This document shows, in pieces, positions 27,358 to 34,374 of a DNA stretch of 64,000 bases. Numbering within the stretch: position 1 is the stretch's first letter; every line of letters begins with the position of its first letter. The DNA is from Sphingomonas hominis (lineage in GTDB: Bacteria; Pseudomonadota; Alphaproteobacteria; Sphingomonadales; Sphingomonadaceae), in NCBI RefSeq assembly GCF_013328205.1, contig NZ_JABULH010000003.1, positions 124,001 to 188,000 of the forward strand, written 5' to 3'. The notes under the pieces were generated by a model. The model ran no database searches. It was not told the DNA's origin and was given only the letters and a program-made list of their open reading frames with translations. The translations under genes were made by a program, and so were the position numbers.

Positions 27358-27912
27358 ATGACGGAAACGGCGGAGGTGGGGTTGAACGGCCTCGGTGCGG
27401 TGACGCTGGTCGGGGCGGACCGGGCGGGCGCGGTGGCGGCGGTGAAGGTGCTGCTGCGCGCGAGCCTGGACAATGACGACGTGCTGGTGGCCGCGATGGC
27501 GGAGACGGCATTAGGGGTGGCGGAGCAGTTCCTGAGCCAGGTGCTGATCGCGCGCGAGGTGTCGGCGGTGGTGGAGGCGAGCGTGGGGTGGCAGCTGCTG
27601 CCGATCGGGCCGGTCAGCGCGATCACGGCGGTGACGGCGGTGGGGACCGCGCTGCCGATCGCGGATTACGCGGTCGACGTGGATGCAGCCGGGCTCGGCT
27701 GGGTGCGGGTCGGGCGGCGGGCGAGCGTGATCGCGCGCGCCGGCATGAGCGAGGACTGGGCGGGGTTGCCGGCGGCGGTGCGGCACGGCGTGGCGATGCT
27801 CGGGGCGCATCTGTTCGAGGATCGCGGTGGGGCCAAGCCGGTGCCGGTGGCGGTGACCGCGCTGTGGCGGCCGTTCCGGCGCATGACGCTGGCGCAGGCG
27901 GTGCGGGCGTGA
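27358..27912 (+). CDS. Head-tail connector, GTA g6 (gp6-like)
   Basis: 184 aa, preceded by a strong AAAGGAGG site. The start of the conserved region, VKVLLRASLDNDDVLVAAMAETALGVAEQFLSQVL split over residues 28-62, is the gp6-like connector fold, followed by a strand-rich region (PIADYAVDVDAAG, WVRVGRRASVIARAG). It forms a ring between the portal and the tail. Confidence 0.82.
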   Translation: MTETAEVGLNGLGAVTLVGADRAGAVAAVKVLLRASLDNDDVLVAAMAETALGVAEQFLSQVLIAREVSAVVEASVGWQLLPIGPVSAITAVTAVGTALPIADYAVDVDAAGLGWVRVGRRASVIARAGMSEDWAGLPAAVRHGVAMLGAHLFEDRGGAKPVPVAVTALWRPFRRMTLAQAVRA

Positions 27913-28127
27913 GCGCGGCGCTGGAGCCGCGTGCGCGGGTGGCGGCCGATCGGCGCGCGGCGCGGGCGGTGGCGGCAGTGGTGGCGCGGCTGGCGGCGCG
28001 GTTGCGTGATGTTCCGGGCGTGGCAGTCGAGGAAAGTGACCGGCGCGTGGTTGTGAGCGGGGCGGGCTTGCACGCGCGGCGGCTGGATGAGGCGCGATTG
28101 CGCGATGTCGAGGGATGGCTGCGGTGA
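27909..28127 (+). CDS. Small GTA-cluster protein, 72 aa, paralogue of the next gene
   Basis: GTG start overlaps the g6 stop. Arg/Ala-rich helix, then a short strand region (DVPGVAVEESDRRVVVSGAG) and the end LDEARLRDVEGWLR. The last 40 residues resemble those of the next gene, so the two are tandem copies. They occupy the place of g7, the head-tail adaptor, in RcGTA. Confidence 0.65.
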   Translation: MSAALEPRARVAADRRAARAVAAVVARLAARLRDVPGVAVEESDRRVVVSGAGLHARRLDEARLRDVEGWLR

Positions 28128-28297
28128 GGGCGGTTGGCCCAGGTGCGGTGGCCGCGCGACTGGCGTCGTGGTGGCGCGGCGTGCCGGGCTTCGTGGCCGA
28201 GGGAGGGGAGGGGCGTGTGGCGGTGAGTGACGTGGTGCTGCACGAGCGGCGGGTGGAGGAGGCGCGGTTGCACGACCTTGCCGGGTGGCTGCGGTGA
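28124..28297 (+). CDS. Small GTA-cluster protein, 57 aa, tandem paralogue
   Basis: GTG at 28124 overlaps the previous stop; an in-frame ATG three codons earlier (28115) is possible. The body reads GVPGFVAEGGEGRVAVSDV, then RVEEARLHDLAGWLR, matching the end of the upstream 72-aa protein. Function unknown. Confidence 0.6.
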   Translation: MRAVGPGAVAARLASWWRGVPGFVAEGGEGRVAVSDVVLHERRVEEARLHDLAGWLR

Positions 28298-28686
28298 GCG
28301 GGGCGGGTGCGGTGGCGGCGGTGCGCGCGGGCGTGCTGGCGCGGTTGCGGATGGTCGGCGGCATCAACGGCGTGTGGGAGGGGGCGGGCGTGAGCGCGGC
28401 GGCGCCGTTCGTGGTGCTGGGCGACGTGGCCGCGAGCGACTGGGGCACCAAGGACGCGGTCGGGCGCGAGTTGCGCGTGGCGGTGACGGTGCGCGACCGC
28501 GGCGACAGTCCGGCGCGGGTGGAGACACTCGCCGGCGAAGTCGAGGCAGCGGTGGCGGCGCTGCCGCGCGAGCTGGATGGCTGGCGGGTGGCGAGCGTGG
28601 TGCTGCTGCGGTCGAGTGTGGTGGCGAGCGGCAAGGGCGCCTGGGCGGCGATGGTGGATCATCGGGTGCGGGTGCTGGCGGGATAG
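28294..28686 (+). CDS. Tail terminator-like protein (DUF3168, GTA g8)
   Basis: 130 aa. GTG start overlapping the previous stop; a second in-frame GTG lies at 28285. The sequence VLARLRMVGGINGVWEGAG, APFVVLGDVAASDWGTKD, GRELRVAVTVRDRGDSPARV and HRVRVLAG is the DUF3168 pattern, a tail completion protein that caps the tail tube at the head. Confidence 0.82.
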   Translation: MSGAGAVAAVRAGVLARLRMVGGINGVWEGAGVSAAAPFVVLGDVAASDWGTKDAVGRELRVAVTVRDRGDSPARVETLAGEVEAAVAALPRELDGWRVASVVLLRSSVVASGKGAWAAMVDHRVRVLAG

Positions 28687-28989
28687 GTGCGCGGGCGCGT
28701 CGCGTGGGAGCGGGGTCGGCGGCGGGCTTTGCTCGGGATTTGTGCGGGTGGGTGGTGCCTGCGTGGTTCGGGTGGACGACGCTGCGCTTATTGGGTGCGA
28801 TTGCGGCGGGAAACTGGGTCGCCGCTAATTAGCTGGTGAGGCGATGCGGGGCGGTTTGCGGGCGACGGGTGCTTCCGGGCGACCCCTCTCCCTTCCGCAC
28901 CTGCGGTGCTCCCTCCCTCTCCCCGGAGGGGCGAGGGACTTTTGTGCTCGCGCCGGATGCGGCGAGGACGTTCAAACAGGAGAAATCAG
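28687..28989. other. Intergenic region inside the GTA cluster
   Basis: 303 bases between g8 and the major tail gene, much longer than the overlaps around it. It contains a pyrimidine-rich palindromic block at 28880-28945 (cccctctcccttccgcacct and ctccccggaggggcgaggga). This may be a second dispersed repeat family; no gene is seen. Confidence 0.55.
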
Positions 28990-29397
28990 ATGGCGGTGGA
29001 GAAGGGGTCGGCGTTCCTGTTGAAGGTCGGCGATGGCGGCAGTCCGGTGGCGTATCGGACGGTGGCGGGATTGCGGACCACGCAATTGTCGGTGAACGGC
29101 GAGGCAGTGGCGGTGACGTCCAAAGACTCGAGCGGATGGCGCGAGTTGCTGTCGGGCGCGGGGGTGCGCAGCGTCAGCGTGTCGGGCGCGGGCGTGTTCA
29201 CCGGCTCGGCCGCGGAGATGCGGATCAAGGCGAGTGCGCTGTCGGGTGTCATCGACGATTACCGGCTGACGTTCGAGGGCGGCGAGGTGATGACGGGGCG
29301 GTTCCTGGTCACCCGGCTCGATTATGCCGGGGATTACAATGGCGAGCGCAGCTACACGCTGGCGCTGGAAAGCTCTGGTCAGGTGGTGAGCGCGTGA
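28990..29397 (+). CDS. Major tail protein (GTA g9)
   Basis: 135 aa, the TP901-1/lambda-V-like tube protein. It begins AVEKGSAFLLKVGDGGSPVAY and shows the tail-tube sandwich pattern TQLSVNGEAVAVTSKDSSGWRELLSGAGVRSVSVSGAGVF (residues 31-70), with the end ERSYTLALESSGQVV. CAGGAG precedes the ATG. It polymerises into the tail tube. Confidence 0.88.
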   Translation: MAVEKGSAFLLKVGDGGSPVAYRTVAGLRTTQLSVNGEAVAVTSKDSSGWRELLSGAGVRSVSVSGAGVFTGSAAEMRIKASALSGVIDDYRLTFEGGEVMTGRFLVTRLDYAGDYNGERSYTLALESSGQVVSA

Positions 29398-29708
29398 GCG
29401 GGGCGGCGAACCCGGTGCGGGGTGAGGCGGCGTTGCGCGTCGCGGGCGTCGAGGTCGTGCTGCGGCCGACCTTTGCCGCGCTGGTGGCGGCGGAAGGCGA
29501 ACTGGGGTCGCTGTTCGCGCTGGTGGAGCGTGCGGCCGAGGGGCGGATGACGCTGGCCGAGATGGTGGGGCTGTTCTGGCATTGCCGCCACGACGTGCCC
29601 GCGGGCGTGACGCGCGAGCGGATGGGCGAGGCGGTGGCGGCGGCCGGGCTGGCGGCGGCGACGCCGGTGCTTGGAATGCTGCTGCGGCAGGTGCTGGCGG
29701 GGCGATAG
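29394..29708 (+). CDS. GTA tail assembly chaperone-like protein (g10)
   Basis: 104 aa, GTG start overlapping the major tail stop. The pattern LRPTFAALVAAEGELGSLFALVERAAEGRMTLAEMVGLFWHC (residues 23-64) is that of the GTA family protein placed after the major tail gene. It is thought to chaperone the tape measure during tail assembly. Confidence 0.8.
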   Translation: MSGAANPVRGEAALRVAGVEVVLRPTFAALVAAEGELGSLFALVERAAEGRMTLAEMVGLFWHCRHDVPAGVTRERMGEAVAAAGLAAATPVLGMLLRQVLAGR

Positions 29709-29918
29709 GTGGCGACGGAGCGCGCGACGTTCGCGCACGCCGCGCGGCGGCTGGCGGGGTTGACCGGGGTGGCGTGGGGCTGGTCGCCCGACGCGTTCTG
29801 GCGCGCGACGCCGGACGAGCTAGCGGCGCTGGTCGAGGCAGTCAGGGGGAACGCGCAGGCCGAGGCGGCGGACGGCGGCGTGCTGGCGCGATTGCGGGAG
29901 CAATATCCGGATGGATGA
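29709..29918 (+). CDS. Phage tail assembly chaperone (g10.1)
   Basis: 69 aa with GTG start directly after the g10 stop. It shows the small helical TAC pattern RLAGLTGVAWGWSPDAFWRATPDELAALVEAV. It probably works with g10 as a chaperone pair for the tape measure, like lambda gpG and gpGT. Confidence 0.75.
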   Translation: MATERATFAHAARRLAGLTGVAWGWSPDAFWRATPDELAALVEAVRGNAQAEAADGGVLARLREQYPDG

Positions 29919-30483
29919 GGAAATCGAGCGATTGGTGATCGGCGTGCGCGCCGACACCGCCGGGTTCGCGCGCGACGTGGGCGCGATGCGGGGCGCGCTG
30001 GAGGGGCCATTCGCGGCCGGGGCGGACCGCGCCGGGCGCGCGGTCGAGACGGCGCTGGCGCGCGCGGTCAGGACGGGAAAGCTGGGGTTCGACGACCTGC
30101 GCGGCGTGGCGCTGTCGGTGCTGGCGGAGATTGCGCGGGCGGCGGTGTCGGCAGGGATCGGCAGCCTGGGTGGGATCAGCAGGCCCGGCAGCGGTGGCGG
30201 CGGCTTGCTGTCGGGGTTGCTGGGGGTCGCGGGTTTGCCCGGACGCGCGACCGGTGGGCCGGTGTCGCCGGGACGCGCGTACGTGGTGGGGGAGCGCGGG
30301 CCGGAGGTGTTCGTGCCGACCAGCAGCGGGCAGGTGGTGGCGGGCGGCGGCGGCGGCGGCGGGCGTGACGTGCGCGTGGCAATCACGATCAACGCGCCCG
30401 CCGGCGCAGCGCCCGAGACGATGGCGCGATCGAGCCGGCAGGTCGCGCGCGCGGTCAGGCGCGCGCTGGAGGAAGCGGGTTAG
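29911..30483 (+). CDS. Short tail tape measure protein (g11)
   Basis: 190 aa, starting MDEEIERLVIGVRADT and overlapping the chaperone gene by 8 bases. The N-terminal part looks like the tape-measure start (LVIGVRADTAGFARDVGAMRGAL) and the second half is Gly/Pro-rich (ISRPGSGGGGLLSGLLG, PGRATGGPVSPGRAYVVGERG), ending in a helix. Tape-measure length sets tail length, so this predicts a very short tail of GTA type. The stretch 'ATGGPVSPGRAYVVGERGPE' is the conserved GTA/phage tail signature. Confidence 0.82.
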   Translation: MDEEIERLVIGVRADTAGFARDVGAMRGALEGPFAAGADRAGRAVETALARAVRTGKLGFDDLRGVALSVLAEIARAAVSAGIGSLGGISRPGSGGGGLLSGLLGVAGLPGRATGGPVSPGRAYVVGERGPEVFVPTSSGQVVAGGGGGGGRDVRVAITINAPAGAAPETMARSSRQVARAVRRALEEAG

Positions 30484-30750
30484 GTGCGGCGACTGCTGCG
30501 CTGGCCTGGGTGCGGCCCAGGTGCTGCTCGGCCGAAGCAGCGGATCGTCGCGGCGGGCTCGGCGCGGGTCGAGGTGGCGCGGTGCTGGTCGACGAGTGTT
30601 GGTCGGCAAGACGATCGGCGCGGGATGTGTTGGGGCTGACCTAGCCCGGGGTCTTCTCATGTCGGGGATGTGAGCGGTCGGCGGGCTCGGATGCGGGCGG
30701 TGCGGCCTGCCCGGCTCTGTGTGGAACGTGGTCAAACAGGGAGGGGGTGG

Positions 30751-33021
30751 ATGACGGTGATGGGATTTCACCTGCACGCCGAACGCGGCGAGCAGGCCGC
30801 GGATTTGGTGTCGCGGTTCGACCCGGTGTTCTGGACGGTCAATTTTCCGCGGCCGATGATGGCGGCGGTGACGACGACGGCGCCGGACGCGCTCAGGGTG
30901 GACGCGGTATTCTACCGGCGCGACGATCTGGCGGGGCTGATCTGGGACAGCGTGGACGCGCACGATCACCCGTTGCTGGGGTATGAGACGGTGCGCGATT
31001 ATCGCGACTGCCGATTGTCGTTCCGCTGGCGATCAAGTGGAGTGTTGCCGCTCGACGCGGTGAACGGGCCGGTGCTGACGATCGAGGGGCGCGATGCCGC
31101 GGGTGAGCCGCGGAGCTGGTACGTGCGGTTGTGGAATTACGCGACCGGGACGCCCGAGGACGCGGCGGTGGCGATCGACTTTGCGCGGCTGGACGGCGGG
31201 TTCCTGCTGCCGGGCGAGGCGGACCCGGTGTGGGCGGGCGACATCGACCGCATGTTCGTGTCGCTGGTCGCGCCGGGGTACGACGCGGGCGGCGGCGAAC
31301 TGCCCGCACCGCTGGAGGGCTGGGTCGAGCTGACGGCGATCGCCTGCGAGGGTGCTGGCAGCGTGATCGCGATCGGCGACGTGGTGGTGCCCGAACATGG
31401 GCTGCGCATCTGCGGTGGCTATGACGACAGCTATCACCTGACGCCGGCGCGGTTGCTGCGCAATGCGTTGCAGCTCGGCTATCGCGGGGCGATCACGCAT
31501 TACGTGGGGATGAGCCATTATTTCCGGCTCGCCGCCGGGGTGGTGACATCGGAAGAGGGCGTGCTGAACGTCGCGTGCGCGGCCTGGCACGCCGATTTCG
31601 CACGGCGGGCGCGGGTGCTCGGCTACGCGGTGATCTGGTCGCTGAGCTACGAATTGTTCGACGCGCACGCGCCGGAGGGCTGGAAGCAGCGCGCGGCGGA
31701 TGGAAGCCCGGCGCTGACCGGATGGGTGCCGCCGTCGACGCTGCTGTCACCGGCGTGCGCGGCGGCGATGGCGTATCTGCACCAAGTCGCGCGCGCGTTC
31801 GTCGCAATCGGCGTCGCGGCGGGGCTGCAGCCGAAGTTCCAGGTGGGCGAGCCGTGGTGGTGGACGATGCCCGACGGGCGGCCGTGCCTGTATGATGAGC
31901 ACGTGGTGGCGGCGCTGGCACCGGTGGCGGTGCCGAGCGTGCGTGGCGCGCTGGACGCGAGCCAATGCGCCACGCTCGACCGCGCGGGTGCGATGCTGGC
32001 GGCGTCGACCGCGGCGCTGGTGGCGGCGGTGCGCAGCGACCAGCCGGCGTGCGAGACCTATCTGCTGGCGTATCTGCCGACCGTGCTCGACCGCGCGGCG
32101 CCCGAGGCGCGGCGGATGAACATGCCGGTGGGCTGGGCTAGCCCGGCGTTCGATGTGCTCCAGTTGGAGGATTACGACTGGGTGACCGCGGGCGACACCG
32201 CGTCGAGCGCGGCGGGAGCGGCCGCGGCCGTAGCGCGGTTGAACTATCCGGTGGAGCGGCAGGAATATTTCGCAGGCTTCGTGCTGCGGCCCGAGGAACG
32301 CGCGCAGTGGCGGCCGATTGTCGCGGCGGCGGATGCGGCGCGGGCGCGCGGGGTGCACGCGGCATATCTGTGGGCGCTGCCGCAGGTGATGCGCGACGGG
32401 CTGATCGTGTGGGCAATCGAGGGGGAGGACGGGGTGCAGGCGTTCGACGACGTGGCGTTTCCGCTGGCGCTGGGGCGCGAGGCGGAGGTGTCGCCGGCGT
32501 TCTCGACCGACGTGGTCGAGGGTGCGGGCGGGTATGAGATGCGCAGCGCGCGCTGGGACGGGGCGCGGACGGCCTACGACGTTGGGCCGGGCGTGCGGGG
32601 CGAGGCGGACGTGGCGGCACTGCTCGCGTTCTTTCGTGCGCGGCGTGGGCCGGCGCGCGCGTTCCGGTTGCGCGATCCGTTCGACCACCATGCGATGGGC
32701 GAGACGATCGGGGTCGGCGATGCGCGCACGCGCGGCTTCGCGCTGGTGAAACGCTACGCCGATGCCGAACGGCGGATCACGCGGCCGGTCGCGGGCAGTG
32801 TTTCGGTGTCGGTCGACGGGCGCGCGACGCAGGGCTTCACGGTCGAGCCGGGCGGGTGGGTGATGCTCGACGTGGCGCCGGCGAAGGGGGCGATCGTCAC
32901 CGCGTCGTTCGATTTCGACGTGGCGGTGCGTTTCGCGGAGGATCGGTTGCGCGTGTCGCGCGCGACTTATCTCGCGGGCGAGGCGGCGTCGGTGCCGCTG
33001 GTCGAGGTGCGCGAGGCATGA
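30751..33021 (+). CDS. DUF2460 tail protein with a large N-terminal TIM-barrel-like region
   Basis: 756 aa. The C-terminal 200 residues (AFSTDVVEGAGGYEMRSARW onward) are DUF2460, the g12 distal tail protein, which alone is about 210 aa in RcGTA. The first 550 residues are extra: a beta-rich start (LRVDAVFYRRDDLAGLIWDS), then a region with glycosidase-like pieces GYAVIWSLSYELFDAHAPEGW and FQVGEPWWWTMPDGRPCLYDEH (a likely acidic active-site Glu in 'GEPWWW'). I infer a surface-glycan-binding or -cutting TIM barrel. A 267-base gap precedes the gene; ATG at 30751 follows GGGAGGGGG. Confidence 0.8.
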   Translation: MTVMGFHLHAERGEQAADLVSRFDPVFWTVNFPRPMMAAVTTTAPDALRVDAVFYRRDDLAGLIWDSVDAHDHPLLGYETVRDYRDCRLSFRWRSSGVLPLDAVNGPVLTIEGRDAAGEPRSWYVRLWNYATGTPEDAAVAIDFARLDGGFLLPGEADPVWAGDIDRMFVSLVAPGYDAGGGELPAPLEGWVELTAIACEGAGSVIAIGDVVVPEHGLRICGGYDDSYHLTPARLLRNALQLGYRGAITHYVGMSHYFRLAAGVVTSEEGVLNVACAAWHADFARRARVLGYAVIWSLSYELFDAHAPEGWKQRAADGSPALTGWVPPSTLLSPACAAAMAYLHQVARAFVAIGVAAGLQPKFQVGEPWWWTMPDGRPCLYDEHVVAALAPVAVPSVRGALDASQCATLDRAGAMLAASTAALVAAVRSDQPACETYLLAYLPTVLDRAAPEARRMNMPVGWASPAFDVLQLEDYDWVTAGDTASSAAGAAAAVARLNYPVERQEYFAGFVLRPEERAQWRPIVAAADAARARGVHAAYLWALPQVMRDGLIVWAIEGEDGVQAFDDVAFPLALGREAEVSPAFSTDVVEGAGGYEMRSARWDGARTAYDVGPGVRGEADVAALLAFFRARRGPARAFRLRDPFDHHAMGETIGVGDARTRGFALVKRYADAERRITRPVAGSVSVSVDGRATQGFTVEPGGWVMLDVAPAKGAIVTASFDFDVAVRFAEDRLRVSRATYLAGEAASVPLVEVREA

Positions 33022-33821
33022 GCGACCAATTGTCGACGCTGGCGCTGTGCTGGCTGGTCGAGCGGCGTGATGGCGTGACGCTGGCGCTGACCGACCATGA
33101 TCGTGATCTGAATGTGGCGGGCGTGACCTATCGTGCGGCGCCTGGGATGACGCCGTCGGCGGTGGTGCGCGCGGAAGGGCTCGACGCGGACACGATGGAC
33201 GCGCGCGGTGCGCTGCACGCGGCCGCGATTTCCGAGGTCGATCTCGATGCCGGTCGGTGGGACGGCGCGCGCGTGGCGATGAGCGCGGTCGATTGGAGCG
33301 TGTCCGGTGCCGCACCGATCGCACTGGGCGAGGGGACGATCGGTGAGGTGGAGGTGCGCGGCGGCGCCTTCTCGGCCGAGTTGCGCGGGGCGGCGGCGCG
33401 ATTGGAACGACCGGTGACCGAGGCGACCTCGCCCGAGTGCCGCGCCGAGCTGGGTGACCGGCGCTGCCGCGTGCCGATGGCGGGGCGGCGGCGCTTCGCG
33501 CGCGTGATGATAGCCGAGGACGCGGTGCTGACGCTCGACACGGTGGAGCCGAGTGCGGGGGCGTACAGCGACGGGCGGCTGCGTTGGCTGGGTGGGGAGA
33601 ATGCCGGGCTTATGGGGGCGATCCTCGATTCGGATGGTGCGGCGGTGAGGCTGCGCGCCGTGCCGGCGTTCGCGGTGGTGGCCGGCACCTTGGTCGAGCT
33701 GGTCGAGGGGTGCGACAAGCGGATCGCGACCTGTGCGGAACGGTTCGGCAATGCGGTGAACTTCCGCGGCGAGCCGTATTTGCCCGGCATCGACCTGTTG
33801 ACGCGGTACCCGGGCGCGTGA
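33018..33821 (+). CDS. GTA tail hub protein (DUF2163, g13)
   Basis: 267 aa, ATGA overlap with the previous gene. It is the DUF2163/lambda gpL-like hub: LCWLVERRDGVTLALTDHDRDL at the start, GIDLLTRYPGA at the end. Four Cys at 141, 150 (C-x8-C) and 232, 239 (C-x6-C) match the spacing of the iron-sulfur ligands of lambda gpL-type tail tips, so a metal or [4Fe-4S] site is likely. It sits at the tail tip, between the distal tail ring and the megatron. Confidence 0.85.
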   Translation: MSDQLSTLALCWLVERRDGVTLALTDHDRDLNVAGVTYRAAPGMTPSAVVRAEGLDADTMDARGALHAAAISEVDLDAGRWDGARVAMSAVDWSVSGAAPIALGEGTIGEVEVRGGAFSAELRGAAARLERPVTEATSPECRAELGDRRCRVPMAGRRRFARVMIAEDAVLTLDTVEPSAGAYSDGRLRWLGGENAGLMGAILDSDGAAVRLRAVPAFAVVAGTLVELVEGCDKRIATCAERFGNAVNFRGEPYLPGIDLLTRYPGA

Positions 33822-34216
33822 CGGCCGGGGACGAGGTCGCGGCGGCGGCGCGCGCGCTGGTCGGCGTACGCTTCCGCGCGCAAGGGCGCGATCCGGCGCT
33901 GGGGCTCGACTGCGTCGGGGTGGCGGTGGCGGCGCTGCGCGCGGCGGGGGTGAGTGTCGCGGTACGGGGCGACTATTCGTTGCGCTCCGCACGGTGGGTT
34001 GTGGACGACGAGCCCGGTGGCGTGGTGCGCTGCGCCGGTGACGCACCGGGTGACGTGCTGTTGCTGCGGATTGACGCGACGCAATTGCACGTCGCGGTGC
34101 GCACCGACGGTGGAATAGTCCACGCCGACGCCGGCTTGCGGCGCGTGGTGGAGCGGCCCGGTGCGCTCGGCTGGCCGATCGTCGCGGCGTGGCGGGTCGC
34201 GGGGAACGAGCGCTAA
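33818..34216 (+). CDS. NlpC/P60 peptidase of the GTA tail (g14)
   Basis: 132 aa, GTG start overlapping the hub stop. It has the papain-like NlpC/P60 signature: GLDCVGVAVAAL with catalytic Cys32, LHVAVRT with His91 and IVHADAG with His102. It should cut peptide stems of peptidoglycan so that DNA can cross the recipient cell wall. The start is set by the overlap. Confidence 0.88.
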   Translation: MTAGDEVAAAARALVGVRFRAQGRDPALGLDCVGVAVAALRAAGVSVAVRGDYSLRSARWVVDDEPGGVVRCAGDAPGDVLLLRIDATQLHVAVRTDGGIVHADAGLRRVVERPGALGWPIVAAWRVAGNER

Positions 34217-34374
34217 GCGCGGTCGGTCGGGTTGGGTCACCTACACGACGGTAGTGTACGGCCGGCACGTGAACGGCAAGCGAGCGACGCCGCACCGGAT
34301 CGACAGCATGCCGCCGGGAGCGGGCGTACGGTAGCTCGACACGGTCGAGAACCGCTTGAAGGGGAGGGACAATC

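Noticed and set aside
31747-33324. Long minus-strand open frame opposite the DUF2460 gene.
   Set aside because: Low-complexity Arg/Pro/His sequence typical of antisense frames in GC-rich DNA.
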